Origin: Phoronis australis
Taxonomy: Eukaryota; Phoronida; Phoronidae
Length of the DNA stretch: 64,000 nt
NCBI GenBank assembly: GCA_002633005.1
Contig: NMRA01000438.1
Span: 257,576-321,575, forward strand
Reading direction: 5' to 3'
Positions 12,394 to 23,911 of this stretch are shown here, piece by piece. A model generated the notes under the pieces. It was not told where the DNA came from and made no database searches. It was given only the letters and a program-made list of their open reading frames with translations. The stretch's first letter is position 1. Each line of letters opens with the position of its first letter. The position numbers and the translations under genes are program-made.

Positions 12394-12612
12394 ATGGTCA
12401 ACCGCAACGGAAGAAAAGATAAAAAAGGTGCTCAAGGCAACTACTTTTCCTTAGGGTTGATATGTCTTGCACTCTATTATGTAACCTGCTTGGCACTACC
12501 ACTTGAGTTACCCCACATAAAGCAGCGAAATTTGAATGAGGCAGCCTGTCGTGATGGTCTTGCTGTTGTTTTAAATGTTGAACAGTATGAGGAATTCCAC
12601 CGTGGACAATAG
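12394..12612 (+). CDS. Doubtful short reading frame
   Basis: This is a 72-codon ATG-to-TAG frame beginning MVNRNGRKDKKGAQ, with a central hydrophobic stretch (YFSLGLICLALYYVTCLAL) that could be a signal anchor. No family is recognised and no splice partners were found. The neighbourhood is intergenic, so chance is at least as likely as a small secreted or membrane protein. Confidence 0.15.
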   Translation: MVNRNGRKDKKGAQGNYFSLGLICLALYYVTCLALPLELPHIKQRNLNEAACRDGLAVVLNVEQYEEFHRGQ

Positions 12613-13261
12613 CTGTGCGCTGATGAAAATATCTTGAAATCACAGTCTTCTTGTTTTTGACTTTTCTGTATTTTCACAGTGGATACAACTTTTTCGATTT
12701 TAGATTTTTTCGACTTCCTGATTTTTATGAATCAGGCTGTGGGTGGCACTAGAAAAACAGGCCAGACCAACGTCACGTGGTATGTGCACATCAGACTACA
12801 TGACGTCAAGCTTCCTCAGACAATCTAAACTCCTTTTATTTTCAGAGTATGCTTCAGTAAGACAGTAAATATCTGGAACGCATGTCAGGCTTGGTGTCAT
12901 GATTTGATTTAAATGCTTTTTAAAACTAGGGTTTGGCAGTTTTTTGCCAGTTTTGCCCTCAGTTCCTTCATCATGTTTCTGACCTAGTTCCCTACATTTG
13001 TTCATAATATCTTTTCATTGTGATGTATATTTCATTGTACTTCCAATTTTTTAAACATCCTCCTCTTCAACTCATTGTGACTTCGTTAACTTAATTGTAT
13101 TATGTTGTTTAAGTCTGTAAACATATTAATCTTGATATTTTTATACAAATCCAGGGATTCTTATTAAAAGTTCTATGAGTCTTTTACATGTCTGCAAGTG
13201 TATCTTGTTGTGTGATTTAATTAAACTTGATTTAATGTTTAAATTTGACTTCATTTTTGTG

Positions 13262-13330
13262 CTACACAATGTTGGCACGTTGCCATCATCTCTGTGTGGC
13301 CATCGTGGCTGATTTGCTAAGCATTTGTAT
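13262..13330 (+). repeat. Fragment of the ~150-bp-monomer repeat
   Basis: The text ttgccatcatctctgtgtggccatcgtggctg matches the first part of copy 1 at about 919-958 (ttgccatcatttctgtatgggcat..cgtggctg). Only this edge is recognisable. Confidence 0.4.
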
Positions 13331-14169
13331 AGTGTACATGTTCGTGATTTGTATTGGTCCCTGGTCTAATCTTCGTACTTGAATCCAAACTCGAAAATAT
13401 TTTGGCATTTTCTGTTGGTGCTTTTGTGCGAACTCAAGATAAGGGGTTACTAGTTCATGCATATGAGCTTCTAGTCCAAGTTTGCTCCCTGATGAACCTC
13501 ATATCTGTGCTTCAAATTTGAGGAAAAGCTCACGACTTCGAGTAAATACTCGAAATTTTGAGTTCAGACTCAAACATTTAGCCTTAATACTAGGTAATCC
13601 AGTGCAAACTAGGACTAAAAAAATTCCCACCCAAACTATTATGTGCTGGATCAAAGAATAATACATACACTTATCTGACTTCGCAAATAAAGTAGAATAA
13701 AAATACCTAAAACAAGTTTAAAGCAACAGAAACACTACCGATTGTGTTGTTTTTAGCTCTGGATTAAGCTATTTAAAACTGGATATGTCTAATCCTACCC
13801 AACGATAATCCCCAAAACTAATGTTTTCACTGCTGACACATGGGCGGCGTAGCACTGAAAAAAGTGGGGGCTATAGTCACCCAGGTCCCCTGTGGTGCAC
13901 CGCCCATAGACCATGGGCTGCGAAATACTTTAAAAAGTGGGAGTATAGCCCCCCAGCCCCCTATGGTGCGCCGCCCATGTAACACCGTTTGTTACAAACA
14001 TCCCTCAAAACTCAGCAATTGTGTGAATTCTTCGCTCACACAACTCGCCGTTTCGTGTCGGCGTTGGATGTGAGGCTCACCATGTGGGGAGCTAACAGGT
14101 GACGCTCGTGCCTTCATAATTAAAATTTGCCACAAGCCCTCGGTGTGATACCCTACTTTGAATCACAGG

Positions 14170-15410
14170 CCTTTGAATCTATCTGCTTCACGTATACACC
14201 ACTGGCACATACACTCGCTGTAAGTATGATTAAATTTTGTCCCTCGAAAGTGGCCTAAACGTCTGACACAAGAACCCTGATAATGGAAACTGAGACGCGA
14301 TTCATGATCCCAGCAGTCAACGTTTCGGTTTATTGACATAAAACCATCATCAGGAAGCAAGGTCAAGTAACCGGCAATACAACCAAAAACACTAAATGAA
14401 CGTCACAGTGCATGAGTGGTACTGGTAAACGACAAGACAGTGATTAGGATAATTCTAAACCATGTGACCCAAAATTTCTGTTGAGTTAGCTCCCAGCATG
14501 AGTCTGTTTTGTTTGAATAGATTTAGGAGAGCCAGCTTGAACTTGTAATAGGTTCTTTGTCTAGAATCTTCAGAAAAACCAATCTCATGACCAGTTAACA
14601 CTGTGTGAGTAAATAGGGCACTGTTGGGGTGTTTGGCATGCTCATTAATTCTACTTTACAAGATCCTAGTTGCCATGCCCATATAAAAATCATCGCAGTT
14701 GTTACAATTGATTTGGTAAGTAACGCCACGTGAACATAAGTAACGCCACTTTTTATTGATATTTTAATTTACATTTCAGTCGAGACTGCAGCAAGAGTCT
14801 GTTACATGACTTGAAAAGAACATGAAATTTTGCAGTTGGTGCCACAGCTCCCAACAACCTGCGTACTGCAACTCGGACGATCAAGCGAGTCAACAAATCA
14901 TGCGCGCACCCAGGGGGGGGGGGGGNCTCAGAAACGAAACATGCCCCGTGAATCTTAGTAAAAGGTCCACATTATTTAAAATTCGAGACCCCATTTTTAG
15001 GGTGGATGCGCACATGCAAGTACCTTTTCAGGCTCGTAATCAACAGACAGTGGCAGTAGTTGCTGTTGGTTTAACATAAATTTGCTAATACACGAGTCTA
15101 GGAAAGTACGTGGATAACCATTAGGCAGCAATTACACTGATTTGAGGAATTCAAAATCCTCGTCAAAAAGAAGGCATCTGCTACAAATGTCCTAAGCCCT
15201 GTGTAACAACATGTTAACTAGACCACGTTTGTGCATGTCTTTTTAGGAGCAAGGTATTCCATCTCGAGTATAGTCCAGAGAATGTAGGTTTACCTACTAC
15301 ACGCGTAGCTAAACCAGTGCCAATGCGACTAACCAAAACATCTGAGAAGTGAATAGTATTACTGAACTCCTCTTCCATATTTAAAATCAAGAAAATATCG
15401 CCAACACCAG
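14170..15410 (-). mobile_element. Decayed Penelope-like retroelement (RT end, GIY-YIG, tail)
   Basis: Read on the minus strand, about 15395-15060 resembles the C-terminal part of Penelope-like reverse transcriptases: a variant of the LPFLDVLVTR motif (IHFSDVLVSR), then KPTFSGLYSRW, then a decayed region of the helical type that follows in this family. About 14735-14440 resembles the GIY-YIG endonuclease: YQINCNNCDDFYMGMATR, then RINEHAKHPNSALFTH and TGHEI. Below 14400 a non-coding tail carries the motif cctgatgatgg..ccgaaacg. Stops and frameshifts break it throughout, so it is inactive. The N-terminal RT part is absent. The tail recurs in inverted orientation on the 5' side (15411-15459 plus 17101-17215), as in Penelope elements with inverted terminal repeats. 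Confidence 0.75.
14321..14354 (-). other. Hammerhead-like core in a Penelope tail
   Basis: On the minus strand the text is cctgatga, then tggttttat..ataaacc, then gaaacg. This matches the hammerhead ribozyme order CUGAUGA, stem II, GAAA. The stem II arms (ggttttat and ataaacc) can pair around a short loop. Penelope-like elements are known to carry hammerheads in their terminal repeats. Stem I and the cleavage site were not confirmed. Confidence 0.45.
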
Positions 15411-15459
15411 CCTTATTCCGATCACTGTCTCGTCGCTTACCAGTGCCACTCATGCATTG

Positions 15460-17100
15460 CAGTGTCGGATCTACGGGGGGGTCAGGGGGTTTTAACCGCC
15501 CCCCCTCGGGCCAGGACCAAAAAATAAAAAAACAAAACGTNNNNNNNNNNNNNNNNNNNNNNNNNNNNNNNNNNNNNNNNNNNNNNNNNNNNNNNNNGCG
15601 TGTGTAAATCCCAAGTAAACCGCCTCGAAAAAAATTGAGGGGTGGAGGGTTCACTCTGAAAATATATTTTTGCATTGTGATTTGCTGTTATGAAAAGCAA
15701 CGCATTTCGAGTTTTCGTGGCTCGTCGACGAGACACGCGGAGTTCAATTGTGCGCGCTTCCGTCTACACTTCTGAAGTAGCCAAGTATTTCAGATGGATC
15801 CACCGCTGAAACAGCTGCTCCGATAGCTGATTTGTTTAGGTAACTAGCTTCTTTACTATAAGATTTGTTTTGACTACATTAGTGAAAATACTTTGGTGCC
15901 ACAACCCTGATATTCAGCCGAATTGACGTGCAACGTTTTTACCTCATCTGTCACGCCGTGTCATGCTATTACACTCCACACGTTTGTAACTCGAATTTGA
16001 CTGATGTCATAAAAAGTTGTCTTGCCTAATGTTATACAGTGCACATGTAATGTTTTTAAAAACGATCAACTTGTTTTCCGAAGAATTGCTGTTGTGGCGG
16101 CAGCCGTGGTCTGGTCGCGAGTCCGTTTAGGTCTTGCAACGGACCCTTTTTACCAAAGTGTGCTTTGTAAAATTCATCCCAGTCAGTACTGTTTGGTCCC
16201 GCGAGGATGGACTATTTTTACAAGGATAATAAACACAGGTGTACTTTTGGTCTGGTGTCCGAACAGGCCAGCCTACTTGTGTACTCTCAGTGTACACCTG
16301 GTTCCTCTGCGAACTGGTCCTGTATATCTTTTCACCACGGTGCACAGAATGTTTTGGTTTCGTGAAAATGTTTTCAGATGATTTGTTTCCTGATACATTT
16401 GACGTTTTTCAGTTATGACATAGTAACCCAACAGTGAACGTGATTCATCTTAATATAGTGATGCTTGACTGTTTATTGTCGCCTTTAATAATAGAATATG
16501 AACTGAAAGCACCATCCTTCGCCAATTTTTCTCGTAACGAGACAGAACTTATGTTTATTTCCGGACGTAACAGTGCCGTTCTTCGTTCTTAAACAACTCA
16601 GGCTGCTGTCGCGCGATCATCTGATATTCAAGTGTTGGATTTTTACTTAACCGTCGGTGTTCCTTATGGTCTCGAATATTTGGTAATTGTCTAAGCCCGG
16701 TCCTGTATACACACCACACTTTTTCGTATGTGACTTTTCGTATGCTAAAAAGGTGTGTGTAGACAGGTGTTCCAACAAAAATTTTTGCTGGTGGCCGCGT
16801 GACTCATACCAAGATTTGCACAAATACGGTTTTACGAAGCTTATGAGCCAAGTTCATTTGACGAAATCGAGAAGGGTTTGGAATTACCTTAAGAAAAACT
16901 CTAATCACGTTATGGTAACTGCCAGAAACTCGCCAGGATGCATGGAAATTTCCCAATTTGGCTACAAAAACAAAAAAATTGTCTTACACGGGAGGGGGGA
17001 AACCTCTCTCCCGACCTCTCCCCGCTCGGAGCTACGCGCCTCGGACTCGACCTTTGCGAAAATCCTAAACCCCCTTACTGAAAACGTAGATCCGCCACTG
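15460..17100. mobile_element. TIR DNA element inserted in the Penelope repeat
   Basis: The left end cagtgtcggatctacg and the right end cgtagatccgccactg are inverted repeats of about 16 bp with one mismatch. C/G-rich subterminal blocks follow on both sides. The flanks carry a CATTG direct repeat (15455-15459 and 17101-17105). No transposase is recognisable inside, and a 57-base N run (15541-15597) hides part of the left side, so it is probably non-autonomous. Related ends occur at about 33158 (ggggcggatccacg) and 52566 (gtggcagatctagg). The superfamily is not assigned. Confidence 0.7.
15541..15597. other. Assembly gap (57 N)
   Basis: A run of 57 N just inside the left end of the TIR element. 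Its true length is unknown. Confidence 0.95.
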
Positions 17101-17151
17101 CATTGTGATATTCATTTAATATTTTGGATGTATTGCCGCTAAGAGGCATTG

Positions 17152-17192
17152 CTTCCTCATAATGGTTTTATGTTAATAAACCGAAACGCTGA
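17152..17192 (+). other. Degenerate hammerhead-like core (second Penelope arm)
   Basis: cttcctcataatggttttat then gttaataaaccgaaacgctg is the counterpart of the motif at 14321-14354. The CTGATGA core is altered to CTCATAA, so it should not be catalytic. Confidence 0.35.
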
Positions 17193-18375
17193 CTACTTGA
17201 ATGATGAATCTCAGTTTTCTTTTTCAGCTTTCTTCTGTTACTAGAGTGCCATTTAGAACCCTTATCTTTTCCCTTCAAAAAATCCCATCCAAAATCCAAA
17301 CGTATTCTTTCATGCTCACGACCTCTTGTGACACGTGGCATGTCACCCGCCATCCGTGTGAAGTCAGCAGCTGGGTCTTGATCCACGTTTTGCGTTCGCC
17401 AGCAATCGTTTCCCGCCACTTCAGCACTCTTCATTTGCCATCGAAAATGTCCGTCGCAATTAATTAGTCAGAGTAATTAGTTGATAGCCTATCTGATACA
17501 CAAAATTGATTAAAAACACAAAAGTGTTGTCAGCTACAAGACAAAATTGGCTGGAAGACAGAGTACCGTGTCGTGTTTTCCACCTGTTGTCTGAACTAAT
17601 TAGTGTCTAGGGAAACCTTTGACATGATGTTATTAATCTAGGATTATAGTGAAAGTTAGATGCCTATTATATCATCCGTTGACAGCAAGTTCATTAATCT
17701 ATATGACTTCACTACGAATATTGTTTGCTTCATTTAATAATAGATTCTTTGTTCACTAGTGGAGAACCTCTCCACTATTACTGGAACCAGTTTCTCGAAG
17801 AGTCTATTAAGCCTCTGTCTTTTGACTTAACCCAAATCTAGAAATCTGACTGTGAGTTGCCTAAATTAATTTTTGTCATTTGCGTTTCAGTGCCCAACAA
17901 AACGTTTTGTATTCTTTTCATTCGAACAGACTATGAATTTCTGAATTCTGACTTCGAGATGTTGCTAGATTTTCTGACTTCGGCATTAGCCAGATTATTG
18001 TGAAACACTTTAAGTCATAGCTGAAAGTCAAGAGAAAAAAGCTATCAAAACTCTCCGAGAAACAGTTCCCAGCTGCGTATACCCGCCAGAGTTTTCCGGA
18101 AACATGGGACGTTTATTCGAAAGATGACATTTTCGAAATCAAATCCAAATACACTCCCGGGTGCGTTAGATTGACAGTGACGAATAGCCGATGCCCAATT
18201 TTCCGTGACACTTTCACGGAAACCGTTACTAAAACAACAATCGAATATCAAACTGTTACGAAGAAGTTGTCATTCATTGAAAATCTTTGAAACCGGGGAA
18301 AGTTCAAGATAGCATATTTTCCCAGGAGATGGTCCCTGAGGTGTATTCACGAGGAAAATGCTTGTAGACGCCGAC

Positions 18376-18413
18376 TGCGAAGTCTTGATTTTCAGCGAGG
18401 TCCTGGCGTTACC
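18376..18413. mobile_element. End fragment of MITE family M1
   Basis: ctgcgaagtcttgattttca then gcgaggtcctggcgttaccg matches the right ends of the copies at 34678-34806 and 41897-42013 with a few changes. The left half is not recognisable. Confidence 0.5.
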
Positions 18414-19220
18414 GAACTCCGTACCCAGGGCTGAGTTTTGTGGACCAAGACCTTCGCAAGTGAAGCTTGTGTGATCACGTAATTCCTTTGCAATATATTG
18501 CGATAACTCACGAAGTTGCGTGATGTCACTTTTCTAGTAATAAACTTGGTTTACGAGGCGCAGCCGTGTTTGATTTCGTTGTTAAAGTTACATGTACCGC
18601 AGTAGGCCTAATGTGTTTGATTCATTGCCTAACATCTGTATACCGTTTTACCAATGGCCCTGTATCTGTACATGCTTTTAACGCTCGCTTTTAACCCGCG
18701 ACGTTTTCAAATTCATGACTGAAACATAGAGAAAGAGTTGTCATCAGCGTTCTAAATAAACGCTGGCCCGGTGTTCCGGGGCCATTGGATTTGCGCCCAT
18801 GCCAATAACTTTCAGGTATAGATCCAGTGTGGATGTGATCTCATGTTCAAATTAATTCAAGAAAGGTCTTTTGACTAACTTTGTTTTGCCTCTCACCTCT
18901 TGAGCGCCAAAAAGTTTACTTTTAAACTTTGTGGGCAATAAAACTTCACCTAGAGTTATCAAAACAAATAAGGTTCTCGTGCACATGCGCATTAAATGTA
19001 AGCGGAAAAGACTGAGAAAAATGTACTTCGGATGCTAACAAAGGAAGACCCGGCAACAACTTGGCAGCCGGGCTAGTAGCTTTTCAGATTAACTGAGCGG
19101 GCTAGCACAATTATTTGCTGAAGTTCGAATACTGGTCGTAGTTTCTGAATGGAAGATACCTTTATAATACAGAGTAGCCAGTCGTCCTCCAGATCACGAA
19201 CCGCACAGGTGTTTTCACGA

Positions 19221-19260
19221 TTCTTTTCTCCAGTATGCGATTCTTTTCTCCAGTATGCGA
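19221..19260 (+). repeat. Perfect 20-bp tandem duplication
   Basis: ttcttttctccagtatgcga occurs twice back to back. Confidence 0.9.
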
Positions 19261-20490
19261 TTCTCACCTTTTCTCGTGACTTTTTACACGTTCTGTAGAT
19301 ATTTTAATCACAGCTTCGTTTGTAAGTGGAAGCGTTAAGTTTGAGCTTGGTACAAATCATCGGGATTGTGCAACTGAATGAATGCGATTCATAAGAGAAG
19401 AACGTGTTCGAGAGAAAAGATTTCGGTTTGTGAGAAAGGACTGTAAAAATTAACATTTAATTAATTACTGTAAACTTCCTAAAATAAGCCCATGTGCTAA
19501 TACTACTTAATATGTTCCAACATTCGTATGTGGAACCCTTTCTCATAAACGAGTTTCTGTTGTACTGGGTCGACCCAAGCGTTAAAAATACTTTTTCGCT
19601 TCATTTCAGTTAAAAACATATTTATTTTAACGCTAGTTTGTTCAGTCGAAAGTTAAGCCCAAATGACGATCATTCAACACAGCTCTAAATATTTTCAAAC
19701 TTAACTGGGATTAAATATATGATTTTTTAAATTTTCATTTTGTTGGTGCACCACCACCTAAAATAGCCCCTGTAGTGAGTGACAGGTGACACGTGCATTA
19801 TGGATACTCACTCAACTGCCGCCATATGTAATGAGGTTTCCGTGAAAACCCCGTTCGTTTTTAAAGACTTAATAGTAAAATAAGGCAAAGACAACCAGGG
19901 CAGCAAAGAAACGAAATGTTTATATTTGTCGTAATCTATTTTGCCCGGGCTACGCCACGAGCTATGTCGCAGAGTAAAACAAGATGAGGATTGCAAATAA
20001 TGTCATTTATTATGACGTAATTAGAAGAAAGAAAGATGGGCGTGGAAAAAACGCCACCGGCGCGTACAATGAATTACCGTAATGGAGGAACGAAAACAAA
20101 AGACTCGAGAACTGACTGAAGGGCCTGAAGAAAATATACAAACAAAAAACTTGGAAAAGGCCTAAAAGGTAGTGTATAATGAGAAAAAAATTGAACAGGC
20201 ACTGGGATGGAGGGTGGGAAAAATGTACAGAAAAACGTTGATCTTGTAGTCCACGTTATACCGAACAAAGGAATAAGTAACCAATCAGGTGTCGAGCGGA
20301 GAAATGCACATAAGTATACCTCTGAGGCTACAAATAGAAATGAGTTATGCAAAATAAACCCTAAGGGTTGACATAATAGTAAAAATGACAGATGTCAAAA
20401 TAATGACGATAAATGCATTTAACAAGTTAAATTTAATTTTAGTGTTATCTTTCGACTGATGATGGTATTAGTGGTGATGACGATTGTAGT

Positions 20491-20502
20491 AACAACAACA
20501 AG

Positions 20503-20563
<61 letters not shown>

Positions 20564-20566
20564 GCA
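20491..20566 (+). repeat. (AAC)n microsatellite
   Basis: About 25 AAC units with a few interruptions (aag, gac). Both strands are open through it (poly-Thr and poly-Val), which is an artefact of the repeat. Confidence 0.95.
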
Positions 20567-21374
20567 ATAATCATAGAGAAAATAATATCATTTACGATAA
20601 TAACTGCGATAACGGTGAAGACCACGACGACGACGACAAGGACGATAGGCAAGGGCAGTGTTTGCGTGCAACGTGCTCCATCTCCACATCCCGTTAGTCT
20701 GACATCAGAACGTTTGAGGATATATCAGTTATGACAAGGAGGATGCGAAGATGTTCAGGAAAAACACTATAACCGGCAGGGACACGAATCACAGGATTGT
20801 GAAGTCCCATTATTTCGTGCTGACGCACAGGCATGTGTGTGTTTTAACACGATCGTTTAAAAATGGAAAATAGAAATTTTCAGTTTTACGGCCGAAAAAC
20901 GTTTTTTGGGGTTATTGTTAGGTTATAGACAACAGAATCGCAACTCCCGACATTTTCTTCCGTACTATCCAAGAGGCGGCGCCACTCTCCTCAATTATCT
21001 GGTTCATTTTACGGTTTACGTATTGTGACGGGAAATTCTCGCATCTGTTTTACTATCCAGTATAACGAAAGCAAAATAATACTTACGGCATTGAAACGCT
21101 GCTAAAAATCTTAAAACAGTGGAACTGTGGGTATCGTGAGTCCTTTTAGCAATGCTACTACCACCCGACCACACACCATACGACCAAGATTAGCAGACGA
21201 CGTACTTGTCGGAACTAACACTAGATAATTGGGCCTGGTGTCGGTAGTGAATAATGACGTAACGATGTGCGGATGAGCAAAGATTTTGTCCATTGAAAGT
21301 ATACGGAATTGGCGGTTCATATGTACTATAGTCTATGATGGAATAGACTTCTTGAAGTTATTAGCTTTGACCAA

Positions 21375-21610
21375 AGTTGTGTTTTTGTGATTTTATTACA
21401 AATTGCCAATTTTCCCGTTGTCTGTCAACTATTCGCGGTAGTCAAAACCGGTGTCTTTACTTGTTTTAATGCGTTAGAAAACTCTGCCCACCAAGTCGAA
21501 CTTTGCACTGCCAGCAGAACGTTGGAGGGTAACCGTTGAGGTTGTGGGTTCGATTCCGCGATGGGTGTGGCTTCAAAACCATTTCTTTTGCCGATAACAT
21601 CACTTTAATG
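21375..21610 (+). repeat. SINE-like repeat, copy 1
   Basis: It shares gattttattacaaattgcca..attttcccgttg and, near its 3' side, a B-box-like gtgggttcgattccgc and cttttgccgataacatc..tttaat with the copy at 52150-52400. The tRNA-like B box suggests a SINE. Confidence 0.5.
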
Positions 21611-22726
21611 CTGAAAAAGCAGTATTTAATGTTCCGTTTATATCGGTTTGCTGAAGAAAAATAGGCCTATAAGTACTAGCTTATTTGAAAATACGAAAGT
21701 GAATTATGTTTTGCTCAGTTCCAAACGTTAAAGCCACTGGAACCTGGAACGAAATAACAAACAAAACAAAACAACAAATGCTTCCATTGATTTGATGATT
21801 TACCTAATTCCTGTTTTTGTTGATTTCTACCATGAACCGTTGGATTGGGACTTGTATTATTTAGTATAATCTGGAAAAAACACGTGTTGCCCAGAAATGA
21901 CATTGGTCTTTCTTTTCGATACGGGAGGTCAAACCCCATCCACAACAGGAAAGAGTGCGGAGCCAACCCCCATTTATTATATGGAAGAGTAACCTCCAAG
22001 AGCAACATGCTTTACATAAGTGATGGGTAGTGCTACAAACACAGGAACCCTCTTCTGCACCAATATTGCCTCTTCCAGGTACTTGCAAAACACCTTTCCT
22101 TGCGACGCGTAATGCACGACATCGTGTTAAATAAGCGTGGAAATAATACCCATCCGTAGTAACGGACGCGCTCGGCTAAAAGTTCAGCCTGCATTTTCAA
22201 ACATTGCATTTTGCAACTCCCATTTTCAGTTATGCATCCACACCATTTTGCACAACCGGGACTTTTAATCCCTTAAAAGCGGCCAGGTGTGTGAACAACA
22301 GCAAGCAGGCTTGTGAGCAGCTTCTAACACAACAGACAAGCCGTCAACATACATGTGTACATGTGAGACAAACGGTGTACAAGTTTAAATAATACAAGTT
22401 ACCTTTCATAAATTCTGTTCGTTAAATTTCAACTCCTGGAAGTCTCCATCACTTTCTATGATTTTTTGAGTTTCTTATTTCAAGCGCCAAAATTTTGTTG
22501 CCAGTTTTGCACAGAACTCAATTAGCTACCCAAACCAAATTCTTATAATTTCAGTTCAAGGAAGAGTCTTCAAAACAAAGCAAAACCATCTTAAATGTAC
22601 TAAAATGGCAGATTTTTATTTCTAAACTTGATTAAAATCAATTTCCAATGTGCCCTTCGTAGTATGGTTTACTTCACTGTAGCGATGAATTTGGACAAAT
22701 AATAGATATAAATTTTGATGCCTACG

Positions 22727-22766
22727 TAAGACACTATCGAGCTTTATCAAGGATAGTGCCTTACCT
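22727..22766. repeat. Short hairpin (imperfect 13-bp arms)
   Basis: taagacactatcg and ggatagtgcctta are reverse complements apart from two positions, around the loop agctttatcaa. This may be the edge of a foldback element. Confidence 0.5.
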
Positions 22767-23275
22767 TGAATAATGAACGTCACGAAAAGTCATTGGAGGG
22801 ACTATATCATACTCAATCTTATTGACTTTCACCGACGTCAATATGTTGGTTTTCAGATGTCGAAAATGTGAATATGTCCGAGGCTTCGCCCTCTTTCGAA
22901 TATGCTTGCATAACACGGATCTCGACATGAAAAACCACTGAGACAACACGTGCGCACTATCACGCGCCCAAACACCCACGCATGCACGCAAATATATGTA
23001 AGTAATTAAAACGTGTATAAATACAAAGATAAACATAGAAAAACAGTTAAGTTTAAAAAGAGACTACATGAAGGAAATATGATTAAATTGAGACACAATT
23101 TTTGCAGTAATAGAAGCAAAGTGGAATATACGTATCTGAGAAATATATTGTGGTGTCTCAAAGAGTACATTGAGCGACAATAAAAGTTGGCCATTGCTTT
23201 ATGACACGATTATATCCGCTAACTGTGGTCATTGGAAGAAGGTTGATTTTGGTTCAGTTACTCACTGCACATCAG

Positions 23276-23910
23276 TAGGTCATTTGCTCAACCAACAGCT
23301 TTGCTCATCCGTTTTTACTCACATCAACACTGCAGGACATTCATTCGACACCTGTGATGTGCGCATTTTTGATCGTGATGAAAATTGGTTCAAACGTGGT
23401 GTTAAGGAAACAATCTACGAACATGTTGATGCTCCGCTTTAAGTCGCTTAGGTGGAGAATCCAACTCTCTAGGACACGGGAGCGCGCGCTGTATTTCAGT
23501 CTCCGCCGATTACGTATTCAGTCGAACAACGCCACGACAGTTGCTAGTGAAAGTCCTCCCAATGAGCACGCAACGTGCTCAGGTGAAATGTAAGTCCAGT
23601 ATTAGTTTAAACTGGATGTCAAATATTCTTCAACTAATCTACTCAAAAAGGAGCAAAAATTAACTTTAAGGGGTAAAATGTGGAAAATTTCATTTTGCGA
23701 CCACATGTAGGAAAAGCATATTCGCACATGTCTGGCAGAAATTATATAATTGTCCAACAAACAGACGAGAAGATACCGTAATGGTGTGTTAGCATGCATG
23801 TAAAACATCGAAAGATTCGACTCTTATACTGGGGGTGTGGCTATTGTGTGGGATCACGCCTCTATCAATTTCAGTCGCTTCTGTTTTGGGAGACTCAGGT
23901 TTGGGGCGAC
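23276..23910 (+). repeat. Near-identical segment, unit 1 (635 bp)
   Basis: It runs from taggtcatttgctcaaccaa to aggtttggggcgac. Unit 2 starts and ends with the same bases. I count roughly 12-15 differences by eye, including a 2-base indel (gtgaaagtcctcc against gtgagtcctcc). A single N separates the units. Confidence 0.9.
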
Positions 23911-23911
23911 N

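Larger units (their letters stand above)
9243..14165. other. Intergenic stretch 3' of gene A
   Basis: No convincing gene is seen. It holds a 16-bp-arm hairpin (10730-10782), an inverted-repeat element (11201-11564), a repeat fragment at 13262 and a weak short frame at 12394-12612. The first part may be the 3' UTR of gene A. Confidence 0.5.
15411..17215 (+). repeat. Inverted copy of the Penelope tail, split by an insertion
   Basis: 15411-15459 (cgatcactgtctcgtcgctt..accagtgccactcatgcattg) and 17101-17215 (cattgtgatattcattta..gtattgcc..tggttttatgttaataaacc) together match the reverse complement of about 14460-14270. The two halves are separated by the element at 15460-17100. It is the second arm of an inverted repeat flanking the Penelope-like element. 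Confidence 0.7.
17216..23159. other. Intergenic stretch without a recognised gene
   Basis: I see no gene. Items present are a MITE fragment (18376-18413), a 20-bp tandem duplication (19221-19260), an (AAC)n microsatellite (20491-20566), a SINE-like copy (21375-21610) and a hairpin (22727-22766). Confidence 0.5.

Noticed and set aside
15214-15736. Long minus-strand frames across 15214-15736
   Set aside because: They run through the N gap. Only the part below 15395 has Penelope RT character; the rest belongs to the TIR element.
16022-16381. 119-codon frame inside the TIR element
   Set aside because: No recognisable domain; the antisense strand is open too.
16687-17142. 151-codon frame inside the TIR element
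   Set aside because: No domain is recognised and it runs into the G/C-rich subterminal block and past the terminal repeat. It is not a plausible transposase.
20491-20566. CRISPR-like array
   Set aside because: It is a simple trinucleotide repeat in a eukaryotic genome; there are no spacers.
20419-20734. Overlapping poly-Thr and poly-Val reading frames
   Set aside because: They are translations of the (AAC)n microsatellite in two orientations.
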